Shown one piece after another: positions 44,934 through 57,738 of a stretch of DNA of 64,000 nucleotides. This stretch comes from Umbilicaria muhlenbergii (Eukaryota > Ascomycota > Lecanoromycetes > Umbilicariales > Umbilicariaceae). The translations under genes and the position numbers were made by a program. The notes below the pieces were generated by a model, which was not told where the DNA came from, did not search any database, and worked only from the letters and a program-made list of their open reading frames with translations. The stretch covers positions 1,642,364 to 1,706,363 of the forward strand of contig KK106984.1 of NCBI GenBank assembly GCA_000611775.1, read 5' to 3'. Every line of letters starts with the position of its first letter. The stretch's first letter is position 1.

Positions 44934-47760
44934 TCACCTCCTTCTCCGCCTCTCCCCCCTACGCCCACCCCCCCCACTCTCCCCGCTCTCTCCACTCCCC
45001 GTATCCTCCCCCCACTCCCTCCTCATCAACCCCTCCGCTTGCTCCCTCCTCCTCTCCATCTCTATCCCCGCCTCATCGCCCGTCCTGGTCCTGATAAACG
45101 ACCCCATCCCGAGCGGACTGCGTTCCGTCCTCACCCGCCTAGTGGTCGGAGCGGGTCGCTCAGCGGGGCGGTAGGACATAGCCGGCACCCCCAACGACGA
45201 CAGGTTCGTCCCGGGCCCGACTTCCGCGGCCAAATGACCCGGGTGCGCGGGACTGGAATTCGGAGAGCGCGACCCAGGCGATGGCGCATAGTGACTGCTC
45301 CCCCCCGAATGCGTGGGTCGATGCCAATCCGGCTGATACCCCGTCTCCTCCCCCAGATCCTCCACCGAGTCCGCCCACTCCGGTTTCCGGTCCGACTCGT
45401 CCCCCAGGTCGAACACCTGTCCCCGAACCGGTTCGTTCATGTACGCCCCGCCGGGCTCGCGTTGCGCCTGCTGCGCGAAGAAGTACTTTTTGCGGTCTTC
45501 GTCGCCCATGATGCTTTCGACGCGACGCGGCATGTAGACCGAGTTGCTCGTCGACGCACTCGTGACGAAGGAGTCGAAGGAGTCGCGCGGGTGCAGCGGG
45601 ATGTGTGGCGCGTCCGGGTTGCGGGGGAGCATGTTCGGGAGGGTGAGGCCGGAGTCGTTGTAGGGTTCGTACCAGCCGCCGGGAAGTCGCTCTGCGGGCG
45701 CAAAGCGGCCTTCTAGGTAATCCATAGGTTGCAGGGGTACGGGGCCGGGGCGCTTCTCGGGATGTTGGGCCCGTACCGCGGGTTTGAAGGTCTCAGGTAC
45801 GACGTTGAGGTCATCGCCGGTGGCAATTGCATGCTCGATGGCCTGTTGCGGCGTTGTGTGCGTATCGGCGGCTCCGGCATCGGCTCGTGGTCCACCCCAT
45901 GTACGTTGTCCGGCGGTGAAAATACCGTATACCATGTACACCCAGTTGAAGAAGGGATTAATTAGGAACATTACGGGGTAAAGCCAAAGCTTGTAACGGT
46001 GCAGCTTGGCACCAAAGTAAAGCATGAGCAGCCAATTAAGTCCCAGCGAGACGGCGATGAACCCAACCGGTAGGTTCTTGATCTTATTCGAGGTGGTGAT
46101 GACGGAAAGGACCATGATGAAGAACAGTAAAGCGGTCGTCCGAATGGTGTTTTGCATGAAGCGTACGACAATGAGCAGTGGATATCTCTTCCACAGCCGT
46201 ATATCGGTCAACATGCATACCTCGTTAGTGATGAAGCCTAAGAACCACCTTCGGCGCTGCTTCAAGAGACTCTTGTATGTCTGCACAGCTTCGGTCTTGC
46301 AGAACGCCCCAGTGCACATCTGGATTTGATAGCGTTCTTTTGCGCCAATCATGAATAGATGGGTCAACCATCGATCCTCTCCAAGGTGACACTTGCCGTA
46401 ATCGAAAAGGTCATCGCATTGCTCGGCCTTGTCAGCAAAGTAGTATTTGGCCATCTTTCGGAAGGCTGAGAATCGAAGCATGGTAAGAGCGCCTGGCAAA
46501 CAGGTGACGGAGCCACAGCCAGATTCTACAGATCGTTCGAAGAGCTGACCGTGAATGTATTCCATGTCTTGTAGAAGCGTGATGAGGGAGTTCTTTTCTG
46601 TTGTCGCAGTGATGACACCAGTCATGGCCAGCATGTTCTGTTTACTGCCCGGCTTGAGCTCCTGCACGGAACAAACCACATTAGCACATCTGCCACATGA
46701 TTGCTGACGTTGAAACATGCTGCCGAGACCCACGTTCCACAGAGCGTGGCGTAGTGCCCTGCATCCGCCGCAGGCTAAGGGGTAAACGACTCACCATCTC
46801 GTACATGAAGTTCTGAATGCACACTTTGTCTAAAATGCAGTCCGAATCGATGAACAAAATGAAAAGGTTGTCGTTTCTCTTGAGATACTCGGTATAAATC
46901 TTATCAATGAGCTTGAACGTGGACTTCTGGCAATGTCTCTTTCCGCCATGAGGAAACCTCGACACCGTTATTCTGGCGGTACGATACGTGACATCGATAC
47001 TCTTGGGATAACTCTCCAATGTCAGCGGCACCCCTAGCTGTTCGATCGTCTTGAGGTATAGCTCGTCCTCCTGGTCACCATCGAATGAGAGAAAGACATG
47101 AAGACACGAGGGAGGATAGTCGCAGTCCACAACCGAATCAATCGCCGTGACCAACACCTCCGGCTCTTCCTTGTACACCGGCATTACTATGACGGTCTTA
47201 GGAGCCGAGCCTTCATCCAGGACGTGCTTGATTCGCTTCGTACGACCAAGATTGTTTGTAACGAGTTGATAGACGCAAAATAGCCACGGGATTGTCAGTA
47301 GACCGGCGAAGGTCCAAAACGCGAACCATTGGAGGAAAGACACCATTGATGCTGGGAAGTATTGGGTGATTTGAGCCGGCAAAGGGAGTGTAACGATCAT
47401 AATAGGGAGGAAGATGGCTCTATTAAGAAGGGTCAGTACCATCCGGCCCTTTCGTTTGCGCGAGTGGCTCACCTCAGAGCCGTGAAGAGTATCATCATGA
47501 CCACGGCCAGCATTCTGATACTCCAGTGTTCGGCTTTTTGAAACACTTTTACCAAACAATAAAGGAAGGCGGCGAGCCAGAGAAACCACTCCAAGAAGGC
47601 CATGAGCATCGCTGTGCCCATGATTGAGACATAGATGATCTGTTGGAGTTTACCGGTAAGTTCAATGTCTCCTTCAATCTTGTTTGGACATGCCACTCAC
47701 ATCCTTCTTGGGCCATGGCGCCGTAATCGGCGGCACCCCGCTACCGTACTCGCTGTTCAT
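44934..47760 (-). CDS. Chitin synthase, short form without myosin motor (probably class VI, ChsD-like)
   Basis: Plasma-membrane glycosyltransferase family 2 enzyme polymerising UDP-GlcNAc into chitin. Exons 47760-47701, 47639-47473, 47419-46795 and 46661-44934 give 859 aa. Seen: paired N-terminal membrane helices (YVSIMGTAMLMAFLEWFLWL), catalytic domain with KTVIVMPVYKEEPEVLVTAI, the SDG-like LFILFIDSDCILD, acceptor-site CLPGALTMLRFSAFRKM, the ED motif in GEDRWLTHLFMIGAKER, and the product-site QRRRWFLGFITNE, then C-terminal helices and a 300-residue disordered Ser/Pro/Arg tail. No myosin motor or cytochrome-b5 domain is present. Class assignment rests on length and motif wording from memory and is less certain than the family. 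The last intron (133 nt) lies inside the catalytic domain. Confidence 0.9.
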
Positions 47761-50099
47761 CTCGAGATGATTGTGTTTCTTAGGGTTATTGTTGGGCTAA
47801 CGAGTGTGTTGTAGGTATCGAAAAGGTTGGCAGCTTCTCCGCGGACATGGATGGGAAGAGGAGCGCACTAGGCGTGCGAGATGGCGGTCTAAGAGAAGTA
47901 TTTGGTAGGTGAGGTAGATGGAAAGTGCTCTGCCTGTAACTTCACCTAAACGTCAGCTCAAGGTTATTTCAGGTCGACAAAAATGTACATCAGAAAGGTA
48001 GACATTGCCAAGTGGAGAGAAGTCGCAATGGCTTGGGGTAGAATATGACGAGACGCACTCACTACGAGGACCTATAACGAGCGTGAGGTGGTACTGGTAC
48101 CGTAAGATAAGGTAAGGAGATGCCGGCACTTGAAGGTTGGGTGGTCGCACCGCATTCACTCACGTTGCCACGCAATAATGGCCGTTCAATGGTGAAACCT
48201 GTTTAAGCCTATCCTCAATCCCGCTGCGGTGTGAAGTGAAGTGTTTCCAGAACACTCCTTTATTTAGAAGCACGGCAAAGGGACGGAATTGGATGTACAC
48301 GGATAGGCACATCGAAAATACGATGCGCAGCGCATCAGGGTACCGATCACACGACCCTAGGACGAGCACAGGAAGAAGCAAGAAAACGAATGGAACTGTC
48401 GTGGATTACGAAACAGCGTGGGACTCATCAAATCCCAAAGTGTCGATTGCAGCACGCACGCTGCAAGGTCCAAGTCCAAAAATGCAGCATGGAGGGGTCT
48501 ACGCTTCCAGAAGGGGACGGGCATGAGAGATGACTGGACGTCGTGTATGCAGGGTTCCTGCGCGTCCAAGGGAAAAGGGAAAAGGGAAAGAGCGACTGGT
48601 CGACGGCATTGCGGATGTCGACTTGATTGAGATAGAAGACAAATCGAAGCATGGAAAAGTAGCCGCAACACCAGGTGGTTAAAGCATCTCCACCCCTTCC
48701 AACAGAGTGGAATCGTGCTCCCCGGCGGTGCTCCGTGAAGCCCGCCAGCGGTGCAAACGAGCTCGCCACACACAGCCATGGATGGTGATGCTGTCGTGTA
48801 ACCCTCGGCGCATTCTGTCCGGCAGCACGGGTCGTATTTATTGGCCCCTCTTTTCTCCCTGCTCCTGAGCGGAGTGCAATTCTCCGGCCACGTTGGTAGG
48901 AAGCGGCCCAGTCACGGTGGCCAGGATGATATTGTGCGATAGATTGGCTGGGGCTTCTGATCCTCGCTCGAGGTCGTTGGATGGAGCTCTCATTGACTTT
49001 TGGGCCCCGCAAGGGGGCGTTTGCGCCATCTTTACCGCCTCATGCTTTAGCAGCGTCATGCTTGGCATGGCGACTTGATGCTTGGGCGCACTCCATTACT
49101 ACATACCAGTTACTCCGTACTACCTGCCTATTTTGCAGTCCTGGAATCGCGAATAATAGCTGGATTTTCATATGAAGGATCAACGATCCTCTGCCGATTT
49201 ATTTGGATTACAACATTGCCTCTATCAGTCCATGCGGAATAAGAATTCCAAAGTCCCAACCCTTCTCTTCGCAGGTTGAGTCTCAGGTTACACAGCAGCC
49301 GACATGCGGCCATCCTTGTCGATGATCTAGATGCTTTTGCGCATGCAAATCGGAAGCGGAGACCGAGCCCCTGATTCCAGCAATATGATGGCCCCTGCCA
49401 GATCGTGGCTGCGGCTGTTCTGGATGAAAGCTAGGCGCCGATGCAGAAGTACCTTAGGAAATGTGTGCGCGGTTTCCCGCAGCCGAATACTCTCTCCGTC
49501 AAATATCAAGGGTTTGCGTTGCAATCAATGTACAGCGTGAGAGATTCCCAACCAGCGCAATCACTTCAGTGTAAAGCTCAATTTGACTCTAGCAGCATGC
49601 GTGCTCCGACTCACTGAAGCAAAGCGCCTACGTAAGCACAGGAGCACACCGCCAGATACCATTCCCAAACACATAGTCGAGCACCCATAGAAATGAACAG
49701 TCTGTACTACGATCCACCGCCCAACTCCCGCTTTGTCTCGCGGGAAAGATTTGTACCCTTAACTCCCCTGCCAAGCATCTACCAAACGTTGAAGACCTTC
49801 CTCGTCCAACTCGTGCCAAACCAGACTGTGGTCTTGTAAAGTGGTACTAGTATGCGAGCAATATGCGCAGGATCCTGTCCTATGCAAGTCCTCTGAAAGT
49901 AGTTACGCCTCGAAGTTGCTGAACGTTCGGTACTGCTAAACCGGCACTGCTCGTCTTTTCCCGCCGCCTTTGTTTTGCGCGGCCTATTACCGGTAAGGCG
50001 TCCGGACGATGCAGGTTGGGTGGTCGCATGTTCGTTTTGTTGCTTTCGTTATAAGCAAGCCATCCGATGATCATGTCCTAGAAACCCCATCGGGCTACG
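47761..50099. other. Long intergenic region upstream of chitin synthase
   Basis: About 2.3 kb with no supportable gene. Minus- and plus-strand open frames between 48240 and 49010 have no recognisable domain and no convincing splice sites. It is the longest empty stretch in the window and includes the chitin synthase promoter and the 3' flank of UPF2. Confidence 0.5.
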
Positions 50100-53000
50100 T
50101 CAGCCAGGTGTCCTTCGAGAACCATAAGGACCTCCACGTCCCCGACTCCGGGAAGAGCCGGGCTTCTGTTCATACCAGTCCACATCACTGAGTTGCAATT
50201 TCCTCGCTCGCTGACCGCTCCGGTTCGTGCCAGACTTGTCAGTGGGTCTGACATTAGCCGCGCTGTTCGACGACGACGGCTGATGCAGGGATGCATTGTA
50301 CTGATGAGAAGCGGGGTGCCTCTCACCAAGACCTTCATTAGATGTGTGAGCAGCTGTAAGTGATTGGAAATGGGTGATGAGATGGGGTATGTTTGGGTTT
50401 GGTTGGGTGAAATAGTTGTAGTAAAGGTCATTATCTGTACCATCTTGATCGGCATTGGAGTCTTGCAGATCGTAGTTCAAGACCAGATTTTTGATGCGCT
50501 GCTGTTCGGCGCGCTCCGCTTCTTTTTGATTTTTCATAGCTACTGCAAAGTGGGAGTCCGAGGGTAATTCGATTGTGCGGGTCTGGTTCGCGCAGTTTAG
50601 TTACATTCTGAACGAAGATTGTCGTTCAACACGCACCTGCTGCCGGTTGCCTTTCTTGGTCATGAGAGAAAACGCCATCATGTTTGGTGGAGTTGCAGTG
50701 CCTTCACTTGGGCTATCCTCGGCGGCAGTGGATGCATCACGAGGTGCCCTCCGCATAGGCAACGGCACGTCAAACATAGGCTTCCGGTCGAATTTGCGGG
50801 AATCTAAGCTTTCAGCCATCATCTTCGCGAGCTCTCTGTCAAATTCGGCTTCGGCCTCCGGATCACGCTCCTCCTGTTGGCGGGTGACAACAATATCCTC
50901 CTCGAAATCGGAATCGGGCTTGACTCCACCATTGATAGCTGCCTGAACCAATTGTTAGGGTAAGCTGGCAAGAAATACACTTCGACTGACCTCTGGCTCT
51001 GCTTCCTCACTGGAGGATTGAGCATCTTCCATCTCCGGTACGCGAAGTTCGTCCTCGTCGCCACCATCTGATGAAGCGTCATCCTCGACCTCTTCAGGCT
51101 CTACCACCTTATCGGGCTCTTGGGACTTGTAATTCTGGGTCACTGCCTCTGCAAAAGCACGCCCGGCTTCGTCAAGATCAGTAACAAGCTTCCACTGTGG
51201 TCTTGTCAAGGCATAAGTATCTTGTATCAAAAAGTCAATATCCATGGGAAGCGGCTGCTTAGTATGTATGTAGTACTGCACGATGGTTAGCAACTGCCAA
51301 GTTACCATCTGGTTATAGAGAATTTTACCTGGAAGAAAGTCAAGAAAAAATCGAGCTTCTTCTTGGCAGCGCCACGGTCAAAGCACACTCCACATGTATC
51401 AAGAACATTGCACACAAGTCGAATACGGAAGAAGTCATCCGGCATGTCTAAAGGGTTCAAGCGACCCGGTGTTGGCGTACCGTTGGCTGTATAGGGTTAG
51501 TGCACTAGCAACACAACGGTGCCAGACGGACTCACGATGTCCGAACGTGACAATGCGGTAAAGCGTGTCAAAGATGACGGGGGAGTCAACCATCTTGTAA
51601 TTGTATAGCTCTCCCAAATACTTGACCTCGGCGATGCGCCGCTGGTTAAACTTGAAGTCATTCTGCTCAAGGCCAAGTGTGATCTGCTCGAGAAGGTCGT
51701 CGATGATCATAATCACAAAGTCTTGATGATAGCGGTATAGGGCCCCAACCAGGATCGCAAGGAGATGGATGTTACTATACTTAACTTTTCCAGGCTTCGA
51801 GAAGATCTTCTCAAGGATACTGACGACCTTAGAGCTTTTTAGTAAATCGTTCGGCTTGGAGACACTGGATAGACATACCTCTGGCTCTTCCCAATGAAGC
51901 TTGCGAATCGATTTGAGCACCTTTGTATAAGTACGCTTGTTCATATCCAAGTAGACCAGCTTTCGAACGAATAAATCCACAGGTGTCCTCTCTTTTTGCT
52001 GTATTGCAGCACGCTCGGGAGGGTTGACATAGTACATGGCGTTCTCGATGATCATGCGCTCCTGCTGGCCCAGATGTTGCGCGGCTTTCTTGCGCTGCAG
52101 AGTCTCGAGGAAAGACTGCATCCGTGGAGAAGTCTCTGGATTGCGAAGCAAGTAACGCCCACAGTTCTCAAGAAGGTTGCCAATGATCTCGATATTCATC
52201 CGCGAGAAATCATCAAGACTGACTTTCAAGCAATGGAAGATGACATGCTCAGGGACAACGCCAAATTTCGTAAGCTCAGCAAGGTAGCGTATGTTACTTG
52301 TCCGCACCTGACCTAGAAAATCCTTCTGCTTGCGTCGTTGAAGACTTCGGAACTCGTCATCGAGGTAAGATACGAGGCCTTGAGAGATGTCTGGCATGTA
52401 CTTCCCAAGCGTAGCTACGAGTCGTGAATACGTCGGTAGTAGATCTGAACGACCCTTTGGTACCTCTTGAACAGCTTTGATGAGACGATTCCGCGAAGCT
52501 TTGGAGTTGAGGAAGCAAAAGTCCATTGCGGCTTGATCGACCATCTCCTTGTTCTGGAATTCAGGAAAGCGAGCCAAAAGTGCGTCCACCTGCGCTCCCA
52601 CAGTTTTGTTGGCAATAGCGGTAGATTGGTCTTCTGATTCCGTCGGCTTTGCATCACTTGGGATTACTTTATCTTGAATATCTTTGGCATCGCCATCATT
52701 AACCGCACCATCAATCCGCCTGCCAACCTGCTCGTCTCCATCAGTCTTCTTCTTCTTACTATCTTCAAGCAAGATAGCTGGAACTCGATCCTTGAGATCA
52801 ATGAGGTTCTCATAGAAGCGCCTCTCGTCTTCGTCTTCCCAGATCCCAGCGCCTTCAGCCTGCCCCCGAAGGTACTCCCCCGTCTTGACCAGTCCGATGC
52901 CACTAGTCCCAACAGCATCAGGGGCATCTTTCTCTTTGAGATCTGGCACATCCGAACCCAAGACATCGCATAAGATCTGAGTATTGGCGATCAGTTTCTC

Positions 53001-54187
53001 TTGCGCCTTCAGCAATTTGTCGTAATTTGCTTGACGATCTTCGAAGACTTCCCCAGACTTGACATAGGCTTCTGCATTCCGCCGGCCTTGCGCCGTCATC
53101 GACTTCTGGTCCCTAATCACATGGACTTTCACGTCCTCAAGGTATCGGTCGAGAATGTTCTTGAACCTCTGCCGAAGTTCTGGTGATGTGAGTGGAGGGT
53201 CGTCAGCTGTAAGACCGTTGGCGTTATCTTCATCGGCCGAACTAAACTCTCCCGTCTCTGCGCTGACAGTTGTTGCGCCATCGACTTCGACAGTTTTTCG
53301 TCCCTCCGTCGCGGTAGCCTTGACACCTAAAACATCCCACGCAAAGGTCTTCACGAACAGCACGACCAGTGGCAGGTTGATGTGGTCACGATCATGGCCT
53401 AGAAGATCCTTCAGAACCTCCAGTGGGAAAGGCTCAGCTTCCGTGGCTCCGTTTAGCTTGGCTGCGGTCTGGCCTGACTTGGCTTTGTTGACAGCCTCAC
53501 CAAGCTTGCTAGTCCCAGCTCCAGCATTTTCCTTTCCCCTCGCCGTAGCATCTTCGGGCCTTGCGACATCATCCAAGCTTCGCAGCACCCCGGCAAGCCA
53601 CAGCTCTGTCACCACCTTCAATAGTACACGTTGTCTAGCAAGCCGCTCCTTCTCTTCCTTCTCTCTTGCATCTTGTCCAAGGCTCTTCAGTTGCGCCTTC
53701 TCCGGTGTAGTCAATCCACGCCCAAGAAGCCACCCTAGGTAACTGGTAAACTCTGCAGGTCCGAATCGCTGGTGTAGAGCGCTGATGACTTCGACCCCTG
53801 CCGCAGTTTCTGCTGGCGTCTTCAGCTTACAAAGTCCTTCATAGCTTGCGGAGATCACCTCAGAGAGGTATTTGTGTAAGGACAAGGCGCGAATTTCTTG
53901 TAGGAAGGTATTGACGGAAGAGGCCGTAATGGCTGTTCGTAGGCGCTTGATGAAAGCAGTGTTCTTCTTTAGGGAAGAGTCGAGAGAGCTATTGACGGTA
54001 AAGACATCTATTGCTTATGAGTGTTAGACCTCGAGAGAAGTAGGGAACGTGGGGGCACCTTTCTGGCCAGCCCAAGCTCGAGCATTGAGGTCGCGTAGTT
54101 CACCTGGAGCACACCATGTCAGCTCCTGTATCGCAAAGTCCTTTCTATGACCGTGGTGTGGTGGTTACGTTTCCTCTTGCGATCCAT
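50100..54187 (-). CDS. UPF2: Nonsense-mediated mRNA decay factor UPF2
   Basis: Scaffold of the NMD surveillance complex, bridging Upf1 and Upf3 on mRNA. Exons 54187-54169 (19 nt), 54103-54059 (45 nt), 54007-51536, 51486-51329, 51275-50991, 50942-50637 and 50582-50100 give 1255 aa in one frame. Seen: MDRKRKRELRDLNARAWAGQ assembled from two tiny 5' exons, the first MIF4G domain (KKNTAFIKRLRTA, LSEVISASYEGLCKLKT, HQRFGPAEFTSYLGWLLGRG), the second (AKFPEFQNK-like LARFPEFQNKEMVDQAAMDF), the third (FVRKLVYLDMNKRTYTKVLK to YRYHQDFVIMIIDDLLEQI), DFFRIRLVCNVLDTCG, the acidic stretch and the Upf1-binding C-terminal region with FDRELAKMMAESLDSRK. The Arg/Gly-rich end (RSRGRGGPYGSRR) closes the protein. 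Confidence 0.95.
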
Positions 54188-54695
54188 GTTGACGCGATCC
54201 TTCCATGCGTCACAGGTAGTGGGGTTAATTGCGAACACAGCCGGATGAAAAGTCAAGGACCTTTCATGTGAGCAAATGGGTAGGAGGCGTCGCAATGGCC
54301 TAAGCGCTGCATGAGTGTAGCGTCCGAGCCTTTGACTCTGACAGTCTGAGCTTCACAGCAGGCGAATTACTGAGTCCGTGTCAGATACAGAACGGTACGG
54401 TGCATGTCTCGAGTGCTGGGCCATCACGCCATGTCCCTCAGTCCCTACCAGACACGCCTGCGAAACTAAGGTACCTTAGCGAAACTGGCCATCGCTAATT
54501 GCCCCACTAGCGCCACGCCTTAGCGCCATGCGTCCGGCAGGCACAGGCACTGCGCCCTAAGGTACCCCTGCTTACCTATGAAGGAACAGGGAACAGGGCT
54601 ATGATGGAGATTCGTTGCATTACATTGACGTAGGTTTAACCACTCCGTAGCAAGCCATCATCTGAACTAAACCCTCGTAAAGCCTACCGACCCAA
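54188..54695. other. Intergenic between UPF2 and transporter genes
   Basis: Holds the UPF2 promoter and the transporter's 3' flank. A perfect 14-bp palindrome CTAAGGTACCTTAG lies at 54466-54479, with a related CCTAAGGTACCCC near 54557. Confidence 0.55.
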
Positions 54696-56342
54696 TTAGG
54701 CCGTGTGCGTGTGCGTCCCCTTCTCTTGAGCATCGCCATCGCTGGACTCCTGGTCATGACCCATAGCCTCCCTTCTGTGCAAAGCCGCAGCGATGGTCCC
54801 ATCGCCCGCCGCCTCGACCATATCATCATCCCCCTCGACCCCGAAATGGTGGCCGCGCCTCTCGGGGCCGATAAATGTTAGAAGGATGACGTACGCGTAC
54901 ACACATCCCAGAAAGATACAGATGACCTTGCCGTAATTGTAGCGTTTCACCTTCTTGAGAGGCGGCAGCGGGAAGCGCTCTCCAATGGTCGCCTCAATGG
55001 TACTCGAAGCAGAAGAGACGAGGTTCCCGAGTTGGTAGGAGGTACCAACGACGAAGGTGCGGAAAGAACCTGGCGAGAGCTCCATCAGGTGGATTGGGAT
55101 GACTCCCCACGCACCTTGAACACAGAATTGCTCAAAGAATGCGGCAGCCATGACACGCTTGTTGTGAGTGAACGTATATGGGTAGAGTAGGGCGCCGCCA
55201 ACGATGGAGATGAAGATGATGGAGAAGCGTCGACCGAAGATTTGAGAGGAGTAACCGATCACCGTGCCTCCTGTCATGGCGCCCAGATTGGCTAGAACTT
55301 GAGTTACAGTGACCGCATTGGGAGAGAACTGGAACTGATTTGTCAACATGGTGGGATAGAGATCTTGGGAGCCATGAGACTGCGCAGAAGAGGTTAGCAG
55401 ATTAATCTGAGGATAGACGGAGTATACAGACCATGAAGTTGAACCCAGCCATCAGGAGAACAAGATAGATCAACAATAGCCAGTGTCTTTTCAAGGCCAC
55501 ACGTCCCTCTGATACAAAGGTACTGGTCAGATTACCACTGGCGAGTCGCACGCTTTCTCTTTCCCTAAATGCCGCTGTTTCTGGCAGGCACAGGCGGAAG
55601 ATGATGATAAGGACCGGTGGACATGCGCCAAACCAGAACAGTGGGCGCCATCCGTGGCTTGTAGTATTCACAAGGCCCCGAGCGAAAACCACGGCGAGGA
55701 GGTAGCCAAAGGCATAACCTTGTTGCAGCATCCCAGAAACGAGGCCTCTTGCAGCCGCGGGGCAATCCTCGAGTGCGGTCGCCGCTGCATTACCGTATAG
55801 ACCTCCCATTGCGATACCGAACAAGGCCCGTACAGCGAGGAACTGCTTGTAGGTCTGGCAGAAGCCGGTCCCGAGCTCGAGCACGATGAAAAGGATGTTG
55901 TTCACTACAAAGGGCCATTTCCTCCCGTATCTGTCGGCGGCGATGCCAAAGATGATGGAGCCGACCGAACGAAACATGAGCACAAGAGTGATGCCCCAGG
56001 TTATCTGCGCGTTGGACTTGTTAAAGGCCTTGGCAAGATCGGAAACCGTCAAGGAGACAGTAAAGAAGTCAAAAGCATCCCAAGACCAGGCTATGAAACC
56101 GACCTGGACGACCTGTCAGCAAGGCCCTACGGGGCGATCAAGGCCACACAACTCACCAAAAAGAAAAGCCATTGTTGACCATTAAGCATGGCCAGAAGCT
56201 TGAATGGATTGGGCACCTTGGCCATCGGTGGCTTGAGCGTCGGGACGCGCGTGGCGATGTAGCGCGAAACAGACATGTTCTTGTGGTCCATGGAGGCGTT
56301 ACCGTATTCTCGAGACCCATTGTGAATCTTGTCAGATGCCAT
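54696..56342 (-). CDS. Jen1-like carboxylate/proton symporter (MFS)
   Basis: Major-facilitator plasma-membrane transporter for lactate, pyruvate or related monocarboxylates. Exons 56342-56157, 56103-55432 and 55379-54696 give 513 aa. Seen: about 12 hydrophobic helices, VGFIAWSWDAFDFFTVSLTV as the first, the MFS loop motif FGIAADRYGRKWPFVVNN between helices 2 and 3, and, built across the second intron, NFMSHGSQDLYPTMLTNQ, the NxxSHxSQDxxxT signature of the Jen1 family. The tail is acidic and His-rich and ends in a THTHTA repeat. Expression in the family is repressed by glucose in yeast; nothing in the sequence shows this here. Confidence 0.92.
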
Positions 56343-57644
56343 TTTGGCCGATCACCGATGTCCGACGATATTTGACTCGCAGCAACAACTGGATGAGACT
56401 TGGGGGGAAGAAGAGAGGGCCAGCGCATGCTTTTACGTGAGCGCGAGATATGCGGGGCAAGCCCGGCCATCCGATCGGGAAGTGCAGCTGACCGGGCCCA
56501 GGCCATGCCTACTGCTCGAGCTACGTGCTTACCTTCTTACAGTACCTTGACTCAGTTCGGCGAAGTATTTCTGAGGTTACGCAGCAGGCGGCCAAGAGTC
56601 GAGCGGTTATCGGCTCAAGCTGGACAGTCTCGACCCTGTCTCGTTGACAGTTATGCCCGGAATGCCCGGAATGCCGAACGCTTTGCTGTTCAGTTGCACA
56701 GGGACACAGGCCTGATTCGGAGTTGCAGGAGTCAAGAATGGAGGCGCCAAACAAGCTCGACAAGCCATAAAAGCCGTTTCGCCATCCCGTCTCGCCGTGT
56801 GGAGATGGAATCCCCAAGGCCGCGGAGTGGAGACTCCCGTCCAGCCGGGGAATCTTGGGGAGTCTTGTATGGAAAGTCAAACTTAATTGCAACGTCACTT
56901 GCGCCGGGTGATTCGTCCGCTTCATCTGATCACGTGAATGGCCTTATATTCCGAATCTCGGTCTGTCGTGATTTGATAATGATGATTCGTGGTTCGCAAA
57001 GGGGAAAAGGATTTACTTCGGAACAGCTCAGCCTTCCCAGTCGTGCTGATAGGTGCATTCGGGCTGGGATGCTAACAGGTTGACCTTCAAGGCATCCCGT
57101 CATCTTCTGACTATGCAAGCTGTTCCTCATTCTGCCAAGGTAAAGCTTCCGTCATGAGGAGGACTTATCTGGCCTACCATAAGCTGCTAAGGAAGGGGGT
57201 CTACTTTCATAAATTCATAACTTTATGATTCTGGAAGTGTTTTTCATGACTTCTGTATCAGTGAAAAGGTCTCTGCTGAGTGTATTCACGTGTGAATTAT
57301 GAGAAATCCGTCACGGTGGCGCATTGAATCATATCAATGTGAAGTTTTGCAAGAATTTTGAAGTTCCCACACTAAAAGTAAGGTTGCTGCTGTCACTACT
57401 CAAGGTGCTACAGTAGAAGATCGAAAAAGTGACTTTTATAGTGGTCAGTATGACAAGAAAAAGACAAGAATTTGAGCTTCTTCTGAGGTCTAAAAGGGCT
57501 GTCTTATCAAGTGACGTCTCACGCGAAGCGCGAAAAAAAAGTTTTTCAGAAAAAGCAGATTTTGTGAAGCAAATCTGGGCCTGAACTGCGCTCTGTTGAG
57601 TCACTGTATATAATTGATTTATTGTAGTTTTCCTATTACGCGGA

Positions 57645-57670
57645 CCCCCAAATAATCAACTTATTGGGGG
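57645..57670. repeat. Short inverted repeat (hairpin)
   Basis: CCCCCAAATAA at 57645-57655 faces TTATTGGGGG at 57661-57670 across a 5-nt loop, with one unpaired A. It could fold as a hairpin or mark the end of a small element. Confidence 0.7.
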
Positions 57671-57707
57671 TGGTTTGTATGGGGGATAAATGGTCGCAGG
57701 GGGGCGG

Positions 57708-57738
57708 CGTAATTACGTGAGGGGCTCTCGTAATTACG
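57708..57738. promoter_or_regulatory. Twin 10-bp palindromes CGTAATTACG, 21 bp apart
   Basis: The perfect palindrome CGTAATTACG occurs at 57708-57717 and again at 57729-57738, so centres are 21 bp apart, two helical turns. They lie about 250 bp upstream of the ATG of the Zn2Cys6-containing gene. The arrangement suggests paired binding sites for a dimeric factor, which is inference. Confidence 0.5.

Noticed and set aside
48428-49012. 194-codon minus-strand frame
   Set aside because: No recognisable domain, unlikely composition, no splice or start support; treated as non-coding.
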